Source of the DNA: Xylocopa sonorina
Lineage: Eukaryota > Arthropoda > Insecta > Hymenoptera > Apidae
Direction of reading: 5' to 3'
Assembly (NCBI RefSeq): GCF_050948175.1
Contig: NC_135202.1
Span: 3,038,001 to 3,102,000, forward strand
Length of the DNA stretch: 64,000 nucleotides
The position numbers and the translations under genes were made by a program. Numbering within the stretch: the stretch's first letter is position 1; the number at the start of each line of letters is the position of its first letter. Shown here in pieces: positions 37,641 to 51,174 of this stretch. The notes beneath the pieces were generated by a model. It did not search any database, had not been told where the DNA came from, and saw only the letters and a program-made list of their open reading frames with translations.

Positions 37641-38559
37641 CTTAACAATTCCACATACAAGAAAAGTTAGATACTTGTAATCGCGGAAAAAAAATCACGT
37701 CAGCCTAGCACCTAGCCAAGGGTGCTGGCAGACTCCCCTCGTGCTAACATGTTCAAACGAACATATTTGTTCGCACCACCATACAAACATTTTTCAAATA
37801 ACTGACTCACCACGCAATAGACAGCTCACGTCATCAGCAATCAGCGTACTCTCCATCATCCCCCTCCAACACCCACTGCATAGACCTCCGCTATCGCGAA
37901 ATCAGCAACCGCAGCTTAGCCCTCCACCATCGGTCAAGGTTCTCCACCAACAGCCAGGGCCCTCCGTGCAGTCTAACATCAATAGTCACGGCCATCTCCA
38001 AAGGTCCCGTCGACACCCGATCACTTTCACGACCGCGCGAGTACTGAAGTTCATCATTAGCGACCTTGATGCGGTTGATCAACCACCCCCACTACTAGAG
38101 GTGCATCTTCATGTTACAATTGCTCGTAATTTCCTAATTTACGCGTTTATGCCTTGGATACATCATGTTAGGTATATATTTTAGTAGTACATAAGATTGT
38201 ACATAGATTCTATTAATTAAATTAATAGTAATTGTCGACTTTTTTTTATTGAAAAATCGCTACTTTAATTAATTCGTGTTAACATTAAGCAAATATCGAA
38301 CATTTTTATCTTATTTCACATCGAGGTAAATACCATATTTCATTTTGGCATGTATATTACTATTATATTATCTGGACGAAGTATGTACATCGGTAGTACT
38401 GCATGTAGTTACTCCTATTAAGTTTATTTTGATTGTAATTACTTTATAAGCTCTAAAATGGAAGCTCTAAAACCTCCAAATTGTGGACATAAACGTGTTT
38501 AATTACTCGAAACTGGGTAAAAATTTAAGAGGTATTACGATTTAAAGTTAAATTCTAAT
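37641..38559. other. Spacer between repeat copies
   Basis: It contains one 147-codon ORF (37741-38184) rich in Pro, His and Ser with no recognised motif. It sits between repeat copies and I do not call it a gene. The rest is AT-rich. Confidence 0.4.
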
Positions 38560-38780
38560 TAAGAGAATTAAATAAAATAAATGGAAGCAAAAATAGAGAT
38601 GAAATTTACGATGCAATCGAAGTGAACATGTTCGTCTAATCTCAAATGTACCAATTAACCTGCGTTGCACTCTTACGAGAATAGCGAACAAGTTATTACA
38701 CGTGTAATGATTAGAAACGAGTTATTGCACAATTACTTGTCTTACGTCGAAACAACGCTTTGACATAAATTAGTTGAAAT
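38560..38780. repeat. Interspersed repeat family, partial copy
   Basis: The string from AATGGAAGCAAAAATAG through GATGCAATCGAAGTGAACA to AACCTGCGTTGCACTCT aligns with about 36540-36660 of copy A (AACGCGATCGAAACGAACA, AACCTGCATTACAATCT). It is a shorter, diverged piece. Confidence 0.5.
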
Positions 38781-39179
38781 AATTAACATTTGCATGAATG
38801 ACTATAGTATAGAAAAATAATTGAAATATATGTGATTATGCAGTTTGTAATTAATTCTAAGGCGCAAACCAATGGAAACTGAAAAGATTAGGTTTTCCGA
38901 CACGAACGATTCGGAAACAAGATAGAAATTGGACAAAACCTTGACAACATGACTCTAAAAGATTATAATTGACAAACAACGCAATTAAATTAATGAAAGG
39001 ATGGAAAATGTGGAGCTGTACTGTTTCTCGATATGGAAAAATCCATAAAAAATAATTGCATATTTGATAAAAAGATTACAAATTAGCAAAATCAAAAATG
39101 AGATCAAAAGATTCTTGAAAATACGTTTAGATTAAGAAAATAGAAAAAATGAAAAATCTTTCGAAGATCCCAAGGAGAT

Positions 39180-40330
39180 TCCACAACAAGAATTAATGCT
39201 TAACTTAATTTGTATTATACATTAATGTATTACGCATTTTGCAATCCAATGGAAAGTTTCGAAGCCCTGAGGATTTGGAAAATTTCAATTGTATTGCGAA
39301 GGACTCGATGCTAGAACCACCCGCGATAAAATTATTTTAATTTCTAATATTGAGAATGTAGAATCATAAGCAGAAAGGAAAGATATATTGAAGAAAATTT
39401 TTAATACTGTATTCACAAATGAGTAATCAAATCTGCAGAATGAAAGTCATTTTCCTTGATTCTAACGTTAAGTCTACAACTATACTTAAGTTTACGCACG
39501 TAATTCTTAGCACGATACCGTTTTCGAGAGAAAAATCTCTCGAAAACGTTACCAAGTAAGTACCCAGGCCCACCCCGTGGAAATGACTACACAGGGAGCC
39601 ATCACTAGAACCCCAATCCCATCCACCCTTCATTACATCCGTGTGTTTGCAGTACAGAAGGTACCAAGGACTGACTCTACTTCTGAATTCACAACCAGAA
39701 TCCATAATACATTCTCCAAAATCTAACATGGATTTTAGAAATTGCAGTATGGATTATAGCACCCAAGACGAATCGCGAACGATTCATCACGACACGACGT
39801 ACGCGAGATAATTGAAACCGTCTCGCCCTGATGATGCGTACGGGTACCATCGAGTACTCTAGGTCTAGCATTAGGACGCATTGCTCACGACAAAGAACGA
39901 ACCGCATAGACCGCTCCAAACCGTTTCACAGCAGATTTGAAGGCTCTAGCGGCACGGGATAGGAGCTACACGTCGCGACTTCATCGAGAGCGCGAACATT
40001 GTGCTAGTCCTATACCCTAATCGAGTATCCGAGTGTACCAATTGACCAGGGCTGCGAAATGTGGAAGTACTTGCGGAAGCGAACTTACGAAACATAAAAG
40101 TAGATGATCCACTGCTTGCATGCAGCGTGTGATACATGCAAGCGAGTACGCAATGAAATAGTTTATTGGTACCGAGCGAGTGCGAACTGATTTACGCGAG
40201 AACAATTAAAAGTTCTGTCTTGATAAACGGGGGTTGAAAGGAAATGAGGTGGTTATTTCTCTCTTTGGATAAGAAAATGTATTCGTTTAAAATTTTATCA
40301 CAATTTTATTATAATTACAACTAAATACGA
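39180..40330. repeat. Interspersed repeat family, copy B
   Basis: It carries the same ordered blocks as copy A: CCACCCCGTGGAAATGAC, CCCATCCACCCTTCATTACA, CAGTACAGAAGGTACC, CATAATACATTCTCCAAAAT, GACGCATTGCTCACGACAAA, AGCGGCACGGGATAGGAGCT and AGGGCTGCGAAAT. The orientation matches copy A. Divergence is roughly one base in five by eye, so the copies are old. Confidence 0.65.
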
Positions 40331-40949
40331 ATACTTATTATTCTCTTATTACTGCAAGCGCGCGCATCCCTCGACGTTTGTCGAGGATCTGATGAACTGC
40401 AACCAGTGCAGACTGCAATCAGTGCGGAACCAGATTGTGCCAACGCACAATCAGATTAGAAATTCAGTAATCGTATAATTATTCTATTCATCAACATGCC
40501 TGCATGCACCAGTTCAGATTTAAAAGACACCACAATGCAGTAGAGCAAGTACTCATTCCCAACAACACAATTAAATCAATCAAGGAAGCAGAGTATTGTA
40601 CCATGTCGTTCCTCGATATGGAAAAACCAAAATACAGTACCAAGGAATAGAATGTAACAGGGATAGAATCATAAGATGAAAGATAATGTAGAATATGAAA
40701 TATGGAATATAAAAGCCAAGAGATAGAACCATAAGAAACGATTATATGAAACGGACATTGGAAATCCCCATAAACAGAGACAAAATCAAGGAATTACTTT
40801 AACCACATCGAAATAAAATGAATATACATATGAAGAACCTCTGTCAGAAGCAATAATACAAAACTTCTAGGTTAAAGAGTCTCTTGATTACATATATATA
40901 TAATGTAAATAATAACGTAAAATTCATCAATGATCCCACGATGATTTCA

Positions 40950-41110
40950 CGACGAGAGAAAAACTTAACTCAATTTAAACCATAGCTTAATCTACTACAC
41001 AATCTACAATCTAATTAAAAATTTCAAAGCTTTCAAAGGGCTTGGAAAATTTAGACTGTATTGCAAGTAACGTAATGCTAGAACCACCCACGACTAAAGT
41101 ATTCTAAAGG
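40950..41110. repeat. Interspersed repeat family, partial copy
   Basis: Elements such as TCTAATTAAAAATTTCAAAG, GGGCTTGGAAAATTTAGACT and GCTAGAACCACCCACGA match 39240-39330 (CCAATGGAAAGTTTCGAAG, GGATTTGGAAAATTTCAATT, GCTAGAACCACCCGCGA) and, more weakly, 37465-37530. Confidence 0.55.
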
Positions 41111-44100
41111 GAAAAGCATTTTAAAGTCAAAAGAAGCATAAAATGAATGGAAATAATAATTAATGAAAAATTATAGAATATTCATAAAAATAAGTATATC
41201 TATCTCTACAGAAAGTTATGAAGAATAATAATTTTTACTGATTTGGTGGTTTTAGTGTTATGAAGGCGTCCTCTGACCGAGAGGGTAGTTTGCAAAGAGC
41301 AGACAGCATGTAATACAGAATCATTAACGATTCTCGATTATACGTAAATTTAGCAAATTTAATATCAGTATTAAAATAATTTTTTAAGTTATTTAAGTTA
41401 AACTAATTTAAAATTAGTTAAAAAAATTTATTTTCGCTACTCACATTAGTTAAACTCTATTTTAAAATCGGGAATAGTCTAGAATTATCCGAATAAGCAA
41501 ACTAATATTACAATAATTAAATTCTATTAATAATTGTGAGGTGCAACAAAATTAATAAAATTTAATTTCAATGTTAAAAATAATAAAAATCAAGTCCTTA
41601 AAGATCTCAAAAAAAATCTGTATAAATTATTTAATATTAATAAATGTTAATAATTCTACAATTCGAATATTATATTAGTTAAGTTAGAGAGATACTTTAA
41701 TTATTAGATGATAGTAGAGTATAGAGTTAGCAAAGCTAATTCTTGATTAATTGATAAAATACTGTATCGCAGTTATCGCGACGAGGTTATATCCCTAAAT
41801 GACCGCGCATGACTACGCAAACCTTCTGTACGTTCCGCTCGTTGCACACCCTTCACCGCTAGCACAGTGGCAAGGCACTTGTCACAATTGTTCATTAGTC
41901 AATTTATTCCTTTCATATCCAATAGTTAATTCATTTTAATTCATTATTCGTCTACATATATTCTTCAATTATTATTAATATTGCGTCAATTTTCAGACTC
42001 CACAATGTTAATTGTTGAAGTAGAATTTTTCTTATATTAATTTTAACACTCTCTCCATTATGCTCACTAATAAACGCAATCTTATATTACCGTATAGTGT
42101 ACCAAAAATATATATTTTTATGCAAATTGAGAGTATAAGAAGTTTATAAATTGTACATGATTTTTTAAAGTTTGCTTCAATTTCATTGTTCCTTTATTAT
42201 CATGGAAAATGTTCAGGTATTTTATAGGGAAGGCGTGAATCATGTAGGATCATTGAATATTGACATAATAAGATGACAAGTTGTTATTCATTACGAACAA
42301 TAATGTCCAGAACGTAGTTTCCTGCTGAAACCCATTTGGTCATCCATGTAGCATCCATGTGTTTACTTGGCGGGGATTTCTTTTCACGTTCCTAGCGGTC
42401 GTCGACTCTTCGCTGCAGAATCCCCGGACGGAGGTTCATCGTGCGTTTAAATATGTGCGAACCTTTTTGGATTGTTTTCCCTCCAACTTTACTGATATCA
42501 TCGATATCAAGTAACCATCGTCAGCCATCGAAATGTACGCTCGAAACAAATTCCAGAATAATTTTTGAGTGGAGGGAAGGGAAATAATTAGGAACAATAG
42601 GAGAAAGAATAACATTGTACGTTCGTAAAAGGTAACGTGTCAGCGAAATGAATGACTTCAAGAGCAAGAGAAGGAGAATGAACCAGATTAATCAGACACG
42701 AGCCATTTGTGAATGCAAAGAATCGCATTTGGTCTCGTTCGTCGGTTCAAAATGAAACTGTCAATTCTTTATCAGTGCAAAGCGTATATGAAACAAAAGG
42801 TGTCTGAAAATTATGGAAAATGTTCGCAAATGGCTGATTTAAGCTCGCTTGCTCTCTTTCTCGTTCTTTTTCGTAAGACTGAGCCAACAAGTGATATTGG
42901 ATCGTCACTTGACAGAGTGGCCACCTTATGAAATTCGAAACTCGGGATCTCTTATTATCTACTGTAAAAGAGGCGTACGTAAAAAATTGCAACCAATTCC
43001 AAGAAACCTGACTACCCGGTCACGTAAACAGGACTACTCTTTGTCGGTCGCACTTATTGCTTCTCCCGGGTATTTCCGTGATTCCAAAATAGTTAGACGT
43101 CTTCCTCCATTAAAAGACATTCGACGAATCGTACGCCTGAAGTGTTTATTGAGGAAAACAATTCGTGTTTACGTACCGGGGATCGAGATCTACGAGATCT
43201 GAAAAACCTGCATTTACAAGTCTGTCAAGGTTAGCCGTTGCAACAATCCCCTTCTTCCAATCTTTCAGTGACGATACCCCCTGTCGAGGCAATGAACTCT
43301 TCAAGGATCAAAAATTCGAACACGTTTGCGGAGATTACTGAAGAAATAACGTAGATCTTAGTGACACTTAAGTAATTACCGAATGCTTCGTTGATCGCGT
43401 AAATTTTAAGACGCAAACCCGTTACGATACCATCAGCTTACTCGTTGTTAGATCATTACATTCCAATATCGAAACAATAATTATTATCGTACTCTCGGTT
43501 ATACTATTGCGCCATCGTGAAGTAATCTGTTGAAATTTTCACCGAAGCATGCAGAAATTTCGATGCAGAATTAAATCGATTAAAAACGAATATACTTGCC
43601 AAATGGTAAATGAATTTTATTGGAAAATAAAAAGGCTGAAACAGAAACCTATTTAGATTAGTCCCGCAATGGGGCAATGCAAAACCAGGTGGAACGGTTT
43701 TTAATAGAAATAAATAACCCGAAGGAGCGTTGAAATTACGTGATAATTGAAACACGAGGAAGTGGTTGTATCGTGAAATCCAGGACCTTGATGTCATAAA
43801 GATTTTTCCTCGTGGACATACACGAAGCTGTCACACACGAACGTGCAATCATTCTTGGTACGACATACTTTTGTGTTCTAAAAATGTGACATTAAAAAAT
43901 GTACACGGCATAGTCGTTTCCTACAAGATCCATCACTGTTAGAAGCAACTAATTATTCTTCAAAAGGTGGACGCGTGCTCCTAGCGTTGATGAACATAGA
44001 CGTTTTATTGCGACACTAACTAATTATTAAATGTCCACGAATTATCCGTTCGAAGAAGAGATGTAGATAATCGATCGAGCCGGTATTAATAATTTCCAAG

Positions 44101-44750
44101 GATTCGATATGATCGATGTTGGAGAGAGGGTTTGAAACACGGAAAAGATTCATAATTGCGTCTACAATTCCTAATGGACCTTTAGATCGATACTATACCA
44201 TTTTCAGTTACGATTACTAATGAGAAGGAATATTTACGTGTAACTGAAATCAACAAGCGTCACATTATTTTTTTTTTTTTTTTTTAATACAAACGCGAAC
44301 GATTGTGGTCTTGCCTGACACAGTTGTCCAATTGCAACTGGCTTTGTCTACTTGAGTAGATTATTTCGTACTGAACAACTGCAGTTATATATTTCTCATC
44401 ATCTGATTTCAATTAAACGAAATCTATTCATTATCCTTTGTACCATCTGACATGCTATACAAGCTTGCATAAGTACAATATATAATAATTTGAAGGGAGA
44501 GTCTGGTTATGTACTCTGGTTATGCAAATCACAAGTTTCGATGTTCATGCCATTTGAAGTTTTTACCCTTTCTTGGTTTTTATCTTGATTTTTAGTGTAA
44601 GCACCAGTCGTGTTCGTCGTTTTAGTTAATGACAATTAGCAACTTTCAGAATTGGGCCACGGAACGTAGGTCCTTGAAAACTTCCGGTTTATGGCGACCG
44701 AACTTGCCATCGCTTAACGTTCATCACTCCTAACGGTTCATCGAAAGATG
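41111..44750. other. Gene-poor intergenic DNA, very AT-rich at 41300-42200
   Basis: No supported exon on either strand. The first kilobase is strongly AT-rich; the rest is mixed. A T run of about sixteen lies at 44269-44285. ORFs near 42713-43202 are short, overlapping and without motifs. Confidence 0.5.
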
Positions 44751-44961
44751 TTAACACATTCGCTGCCACGAACTTTTAAAATTCGAAGTAACGTAGTGCT
44801 TCGCGGTGCTGTGTGCCAACGTTAACATAGAACAGGTGGTTAATGGTTTACAATTGTGAATGGTTTCCCGAATCGATGGGATCTGAGCCGGCACGATGCT
44901 CTCTTTACACTGACATTCGTCGTCTCTTTTCGCGGCGTCTTCGCGACTAAGTTCGCGCGTT

Positions 44962-44990
44962 TTATCTTCTCAGCGACGTTGAGAAGATAA
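44962..44990. repeat. Perfect 11-bp hairpin
   Basis: TTATCTTCTCA and its exact complement TGAGAAGATAA are separated by a 7-base loop (GCGACGT). It lies at the start of a GC-richer island (44880-45400) whose neighbours are AT-rich. Confidence 0.8.
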
Positions 44991-47900
44991 GGTTCTAGTG
45001 TTCAACGTTCGACCGTTGATCTCGATCTGTCTGGTCCTCGTCGGACTTTTTTGGGAGTCCACTCGTCGACTCCCTCCACCGTGCAGAGGGCGGATACTGA
45101 TTGGTTTTTGCCGAAACTATGCACATTACCAATCAGCATGCCCTTAAGAGTATCGTCCACACCCTCTCGTACGCCGGTAGCGCGCCTTTACTTGAAGAGG
45201 GTGGGAAGATACTTGGCACAGCCGTGGCGGCCTTCGAAGTCCTTCGCATCGTCGCGGGAATTTCCCCAAGGTCTCAGCTGTGGCCCAAGTTCCCTACGGT
45301 GCACACACTGTCCCATGAAGTGTACATATGGGACTGGCCTTGGGAAAATATCGCGTTTATGACACGGTACGGCTGTCGAACACGCAAAAAATTAACTTTC
45401 TAAAACGCATTACTTGAAAACTCGCGATCGCAGGTATAAATTGCTAAAACGTCTAATCATCAAAAATAGTCTCTCTGTTTCTTTACGATGGTATTGAAAC
45501 TGCAATAATTATTCTTGTGATTGATATATTTTATTGAAATTTTCATATGCGCGCGTACCGCGAAACGAGAATTCTCGTCTCCCGATTCGAATATGTTAAA
45601 AGCTAAAACGTTTTCCTCGGAGATAGCTTAATTATCCTGTATACCATAAACCGTGTCTAAATTTCCGTGCTTGCAATAAATGTACAACAAGAAGACTCTA
45701 GATGCAACCAAGTTGTTAATTTTTAAATGATTGTCTAAATTCTATGAAGAAACAACTGAACAATTACAAATATATTTAAACGTATCTCGTATACAAGATC
45801 TTTTAATAATATTATAAGAAAGCTCGATCTAAATTGTATGTCCATAATTATGTCTGATATCGTTACCAGAATCAACATTTGTCGCACGATTAAGGCCTTC
45901 TTTGAATAAAGCAACGACTTGTGGACCGATCGAACACTTGGCGAACGATTTACATCGAAACGCATGGGCAAAGTGCGAATAATCGTCCATATATGGAGGA
46001 TCGTGAGCCTAAGAATCCCAGAATGGAATAAGAGAATTCAAGGTCTGCAAGGGACCTGTCCGCACGGCTGCAGGACAGGTCTGCCCACATCCATGACCAG
46101 GTTGTTTTGATATCACGTCTGCGAACTCGGGGGAAAGATGGGAAGTGAATATGCAGCGGTAATGCGACCATCGTCTGTTATCTTCATCGATCGGAGGAAA
46201 CAATTTAGTTGCGTAACGCTTCGTCGAACGTACATTGTCGAGCTTTGAATTGAAAGAAAAAAGCGATGACTCATATTGATAGAAAAATACAATATACCTT
46301 GCGGATTATTTCGCAAATCGTCGGGGCAAGAACATTTCAATATCAACGCGAGTGTTGCAAGGATAATCGTGTACACCTTCGTTGCGCTCCGTCCTTCCGC
46401 TCGTTACAAAAAGGCGGTCGGTAATACGAACGATAATTGTGTAATTGTCAATCTGCAGGGGACGCTTTACCTACATTTCTCTCCTCTTTTTTTTTACACG
46501 CGTAGGTAATTATAAACGGAAAAAGGAGCTCGGAGGAAGCAATAATAAATGTATCACGCAGTAGTTTACGATCGAAATCAAAGTCTAATTTCTAATCTGC
46601 TCGCGTATACCAGCTAAAAGAATTGCACGCACGCTGTTCTGCAATTGCAGATTTCACGGTTTAAATTGGGGTTTCCAAAACGACGCAACCGCGGTTCGCT
46701 GTGAGCCAATCCGCGCGATGAATCATTCAATTTAAATGCGAGCAAACCTTCGACCGGTTCTCTTACAGACTAACAGTCGTGTGCGCGATATTTGACGGGG
46801 TTTCCGGTACGGGATTTCTACAAGGTTGGCCTTTACGTATTCCCAAAATGGCGAGGACCGCCACGCCATCGTTACTTACAGCGGTAGGACCTCTGGCTGT
46901 CTTACCTGCCGCCAAATGCTCGCTCTATCCTAAACCGGAACAGGAAACATCATTGAAGCGTGCAACCATAAAAGCGGCAGAAAAACGTCATATAACAAGG
47001 TTCTATTTACTATTGTCCTTCGCGTCGCAAAACAAACGTAACCAACGATTTCCAATTTTCATTTAAAATAATTATTGACATGACATAAGTGCATTTTTTG
47101 CTCCACGTGCATAAATATTTGAACAGTTGAAATCAAGAAACTAGCAGAAAACGCAAAAAAGTATGCACGAAGGAAAGCAAAACAGAAGAAGTAATCAGTA
47201 TAAGTCACACTTAGGTTTGATTACAAACAGGTTGTGCGTAATTTTGTTTGCAGCTGTACTTTGTTCTTTGTATAGAAAAAGTAAAAAGAATGGGTTTTAT
47301 TTCACACTAAAAAACCGATAATACATTCTTGCCGGCCTAATAGATTAGTGGAACGAGAGGAGTGAGATAAGACTTGAAAACTGCCCGATTGGTGCAACGT
47401 TTGCAAGGTAACGTTTGTGACATGTGGTTTCGCGTAGTCACGAGGAGAACGGCAATGCCAGCGCTGTGCTTTCAACTCCTCGTCCACTGCTTCCAATTCT
47501 TTCACACTCGGTCTTAAGTCACAGTATTAGATTGTCTCCTCAGTTGACCACCGAACTGAAATAACAGGGAAACCGCGAGAACTTCCCGAATGACCTAATA
47601 ATGTTATCCTTATATCGCTTAACGGAGGGACAGTGGAGTAGTTAAGAAACGAAAACAGTGTTTCTAATATGTAGAACTTCAGGTGTCGATCAATCGATTG
47701 TAACCAGACACTTCTGTAGTTGCAGTCGTTTAATCAATGAGGAAAACGATGAAAATCTTGTGCGAGTCTGCTGAATAGTGCGTAGAATGGTAATCTGGCA
47801 CTATTTTGTGGTTTGGCTTCGAATGGAAGAAAAAGGAGCAGAATATTATATAATCGAGAACCATGTGGCAGTAAAACTTTAGAAAAATCGTTTCTCTTTC

Positions 47901-50900
47901 AAGTTCAAACAAAATTAGAGTAATTAATTGGGAGCAGTTGATTAGCACAAATACTATAGCAACTGGGTACATTCAACAATATGCTCCACATATTATTTCA
48001 ATTAAATTCTAAACTAGGGCTTACTCATCCATTTTGTTTTTTTTTTTTTTTTTTTTTTTTTTACTTGCTTCTTACTACTCGTTGGAAAACTTCCTGAAAA
48101 ATTACTAACATGTAAGGAACGCATTTTTTTACTCCTCGTGCATAAAAATTCAGATCCTTGAGATCGCGAAAGTGATTCCAATATTTTTCTGCCCGCGAAA
48201 GCACAAAGAAGAAAAGAAAATAGAAGAAATAAGCAAAAAAAGAAAGAAAAAAGAAAATAGGAGTGGAAAGGGAATAATGGATAGGTGGAAGAGCAATTTT
48301 GGGGAAAGAATGATTACTGTGAACGACCTTTCTTATTGGGAACCGTATTCGATTTGCACACGTGGTCGTGTCTAGATCTCTTGGGGCGTTTAACATTCTC
48401 TTCCTGGAAATAATGAGTTGAATTAAGTCAGTCAGCTGAACGAGCATAATTCACGTTGCAGCCGGTAGCCAGAGGCTCGACTGTTATAACATAAGCAACC
48501 GAGGTAATTATCGTGGTATAATCAATATCGTGCCGATGATTGAAGAAACCTCTCAACGATTCCTCCAGCCCTTTTATCGTATACGCTCAATTAATTGACG
48601 AAGGACGCGAGAAACTTTATCGAAGACAATTTATTACACGAGATACGGATCAGCTACAACTGCATAGATTGGTAACTAAAATGCATAGTAATTACGCGTA
48701 GCAAAAAAAAACGATCCGTTACAATGGCTCGCTTTCGTATGATATCGCGCGATTGAAGTGAATAAACAGGATTAATTTATACAGTGTGATTTACATGCAA
48801 TGAAGACGTGGTGTGTCTTCGACGTGGACGTTCCGTTGGCTCTGATTCATTTTGCATGCGATATTACGATAGTTATTCGACGTGAGATTATTATCACGGA
48901 TTTCGTAACGTGGGGGCGTGTAAATCGATGGTAATTTTGAATATTTATAACGTTAATCAAAGCAATCAGACTACGAAGAAGTTTGTCGACGAGAAATCAT
49001 AACAGAGGAAAATTTGATCGAAAACAATCTGTCTGGGGATTTAAAAAATACGTCTTATGGAAATGTCGGATGGTGTAATTATAGAACGTCGGTTAAACAA
49101 TAATGTAATTGTTCCTGATCGTCTGTTGATTCTTATTATCTGATCGTGTCAATGCACACGGTGATTAGAAACACGTGTTACATCTCAATGGATTTAGACG
49201 TTATTGCACGTTGTTTAACGAAGTATTAGATGCAAGTATTTATTTAAATCCAAACAATGGAAATACCTGAAACATGTTCTCGTCTCAGTTAATTAACTGC
49301 ATGTTCAGGAGTAATTTAATTAGTGGGGATTACTGTGTGGAATGTATCGTCGAGGCAAGAATTTCACTGTGCGATCCTTTAATTTTTTCAATTTTCTTTG
49401 TTGAATTTTTCTAAATTACATTTTTTGCTCTGATTGCAAGGAAAATTACAGGATTCCATTAAAAAAAAAAGCTGAAATGTGTCAACAGCGATTGACTACT
49501 ATCTGAATCAAGATATTAAAAAAAAAAAAAGCAAAAGTGATTGACAGAGCCAATAAAAAGTAGTTAATTTGTTTTTTTATTTCTTTTTCTTTACTTGCTT
49601 CTCTCTATTTATACTAGAGCCTCGCAATATCAACTATGTATCAAAGAATACGCATACTTTCCAAGGATTAAAGCACGGTTTACATAACGCTTTTTATGAA
49701 GCACTGATTGACGGTGAAACTGGACGAGAACAAAAAAATGGATTGGAATTATCGTTCGAATTACCATTCTGCAAACTTGTAATTGCAACCAGGTAGAATG
49801 ACTATATTTATTTCCTGAACGGTATCGAAAAGCTGTATTAAATGATGAGTACAAATTCTGAACGCTAGAAAGATAGGAGAAAGGATGCATCGCAAAATTT
49901 TTATCCAATAAATATTATAATCAGCTGATTTAATACAGAGGGTAAATATTTTGTTTAAATATATTTCATAGAAATTATAATTAGCCGTAATTGCAAGAAG
50001 AAATTAATGATCGTGTAATTAAAATTAATTATTTACCAAATATATGTACTATAATAAATTATACGTACAGTTTATTAATATGAACATGTTATGATACGAA
50101 CATTGTTATTCATATTGCCCAATCAAATCATATTCTCGCTATTAATTATTGACAGTCAAGGCGAAAATGTAACCGCAAGAATTTCTAGAAGAATTTTTAT
50201 CTATGAATGTCTTACAAATACAAATAATTCTCAGTACCGCAATCTCAACCGAGTTTCCCGTTCTGATTCGTGGAATAAAAAAACAGTCACTTCTTCGAAT
50301 ATCACTGCAATAAATAGAACTTGCAACAGACTGTCATATTCGACGTTGCTTAAGAAATCCAATGACAAGGTGTTTTTTAATCCTTTTAATATCGAACAAC
50401 GACACATCGTCGTACCCTGATTATAAATTCCTTTTTTCCTTTTTAAATTTTGCAATTATCTTCCAAAACAAATTTTTCACCGCCTATTCCAGAACTCTAT
50501 AAATTATATAAATTTCGCAAATTATGCACAACTTCAGTTTTCGGTTCGACGATAAAAGAGTTAACTTTTTCACAAAATAAATCAAATATTGATCAACGGT
50601 TTGGTTATAAACTTAGTTCAACTGATAACTGTAATTGTTTTTCATTTATGGGAATAATTTCTGAACTCGAAAAAAATTATGCACCAATCAGTCACTCTTT
50701 ATGATACAACTTTTCTTTTATTGATGAAGCAATAAATGAAAATTTATTTCTAATATTTGGTTTGGATGAAGAATGCTAAATCCGATATCTGCTGTAAATG
50801 AATTGCTCATTTCGAACATAAATAAAATTTATTTTGCTTTAGTTGCGACGTGTCTGAAATAAATAACAAAACGCAAGTGTTTTGGAATGAATAAACTCGC

Positions 50901-50928
50901 GTAACAAGTGCGACGATACGATCGTATA
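44991..50928. other. Gene-poor intergenic DNA with weak ORFs
   Basis: The island at 45051-45403 has two overlapping plus-strand ORFs of about 100 codons with no recognised domain; neither can be preferred. A 26-base T run is at 48037-48062. Minus-strand exon-like fragments at about 46298-46400 and 47302-47510 and plus-strand ORFs at 50091-50704 were examined; none has enough support to be called. Confidence 0.4.
45490..45599 (+). mobile_element. Palindrome-ended repeat, copy 1
   Basis: ACTGCAATAATTATT and ATATTTTATTGAAATTTTC are followed by the palindromic core GAAACGAGAATTCTCGTCTC (45562-45581) and ATTCGAATATGTTAA. The same order recurs at 53720-53836, and part recurs inverted at 52400-52520. 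The TTAA at the edge hints at a piggyBac-type MITE; this is inference. Confidence 0.6.
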
Positions 50929-51174
50929 TTAAGGGGGTGGTTTTACAGGAACAATTCGTGCTTCTTCCGTAGAAACCGGTCCTGCCTCTCCCACAACCTG
51001 TTTCATTTCCTTAGCTTTGTTCGAATCGATAGGACGCCTGCTGTCTGATATATCGGGGACAGTTTCATTCGCTAGCCGGTGCCATTGGGAACGGGATACC
51101 TTAACCCTTTGCATTCCTTTACCGAGTGTGGACTCGATATCGGCAAATAAAAAAGTAAATAATGTAAATTCCAT
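50929..51174 (-). CDS. Small candidate secreted protein or terminal exon, 81 residues
   Basis: A single open frame runs from an ATG at 51174 to TAA at 50929. The start MEFTLFTFLFADIES looks like a weak signal peptide. The rest is polar and ends in PVKPPP, with KGMQRVKVSRSQWHRL in the middle. Codon choice is more even than in the chance ORFs nearby. I do not recognise it. It might be the last exon of a larger gene, but no consensus acceptor stands out near its start. It lies in the gene-poor region, about 2.8 kb from another small secreted-like ORF on the other strand. Confidence 0.35.
   Translation of the reverse strand: MEFTLFTFLFADIESTLGKGMQRVKVSRSQWHRLANETVPDISDSRRPIDSNKAKEMKQVVGEAGPVSTEEARIVPVKPPP

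Noticed and set aside
37741..38184. 147-codon Pro/His-rich ORF
   Set aside because: It lies between copies of a decayed repeat, has no motif and reads like chance translation.
47302..47510. Minus-strand ORF containing KELEAVDEELKAQRWHCRSP, exon-like composition
   Set aside because: It has no upstream ATG in frame, only a weak acceptor, no matching donor and no recognised family.
50091..50704. Two neighbouring plus-strand ORFs, the first with a hydrophobic start and Asn/Ser/Thr-rich body
   Set aside because: The frames differ and no consensus intron joins them in phase; AT-rich sequence makes such composition likely by chance.
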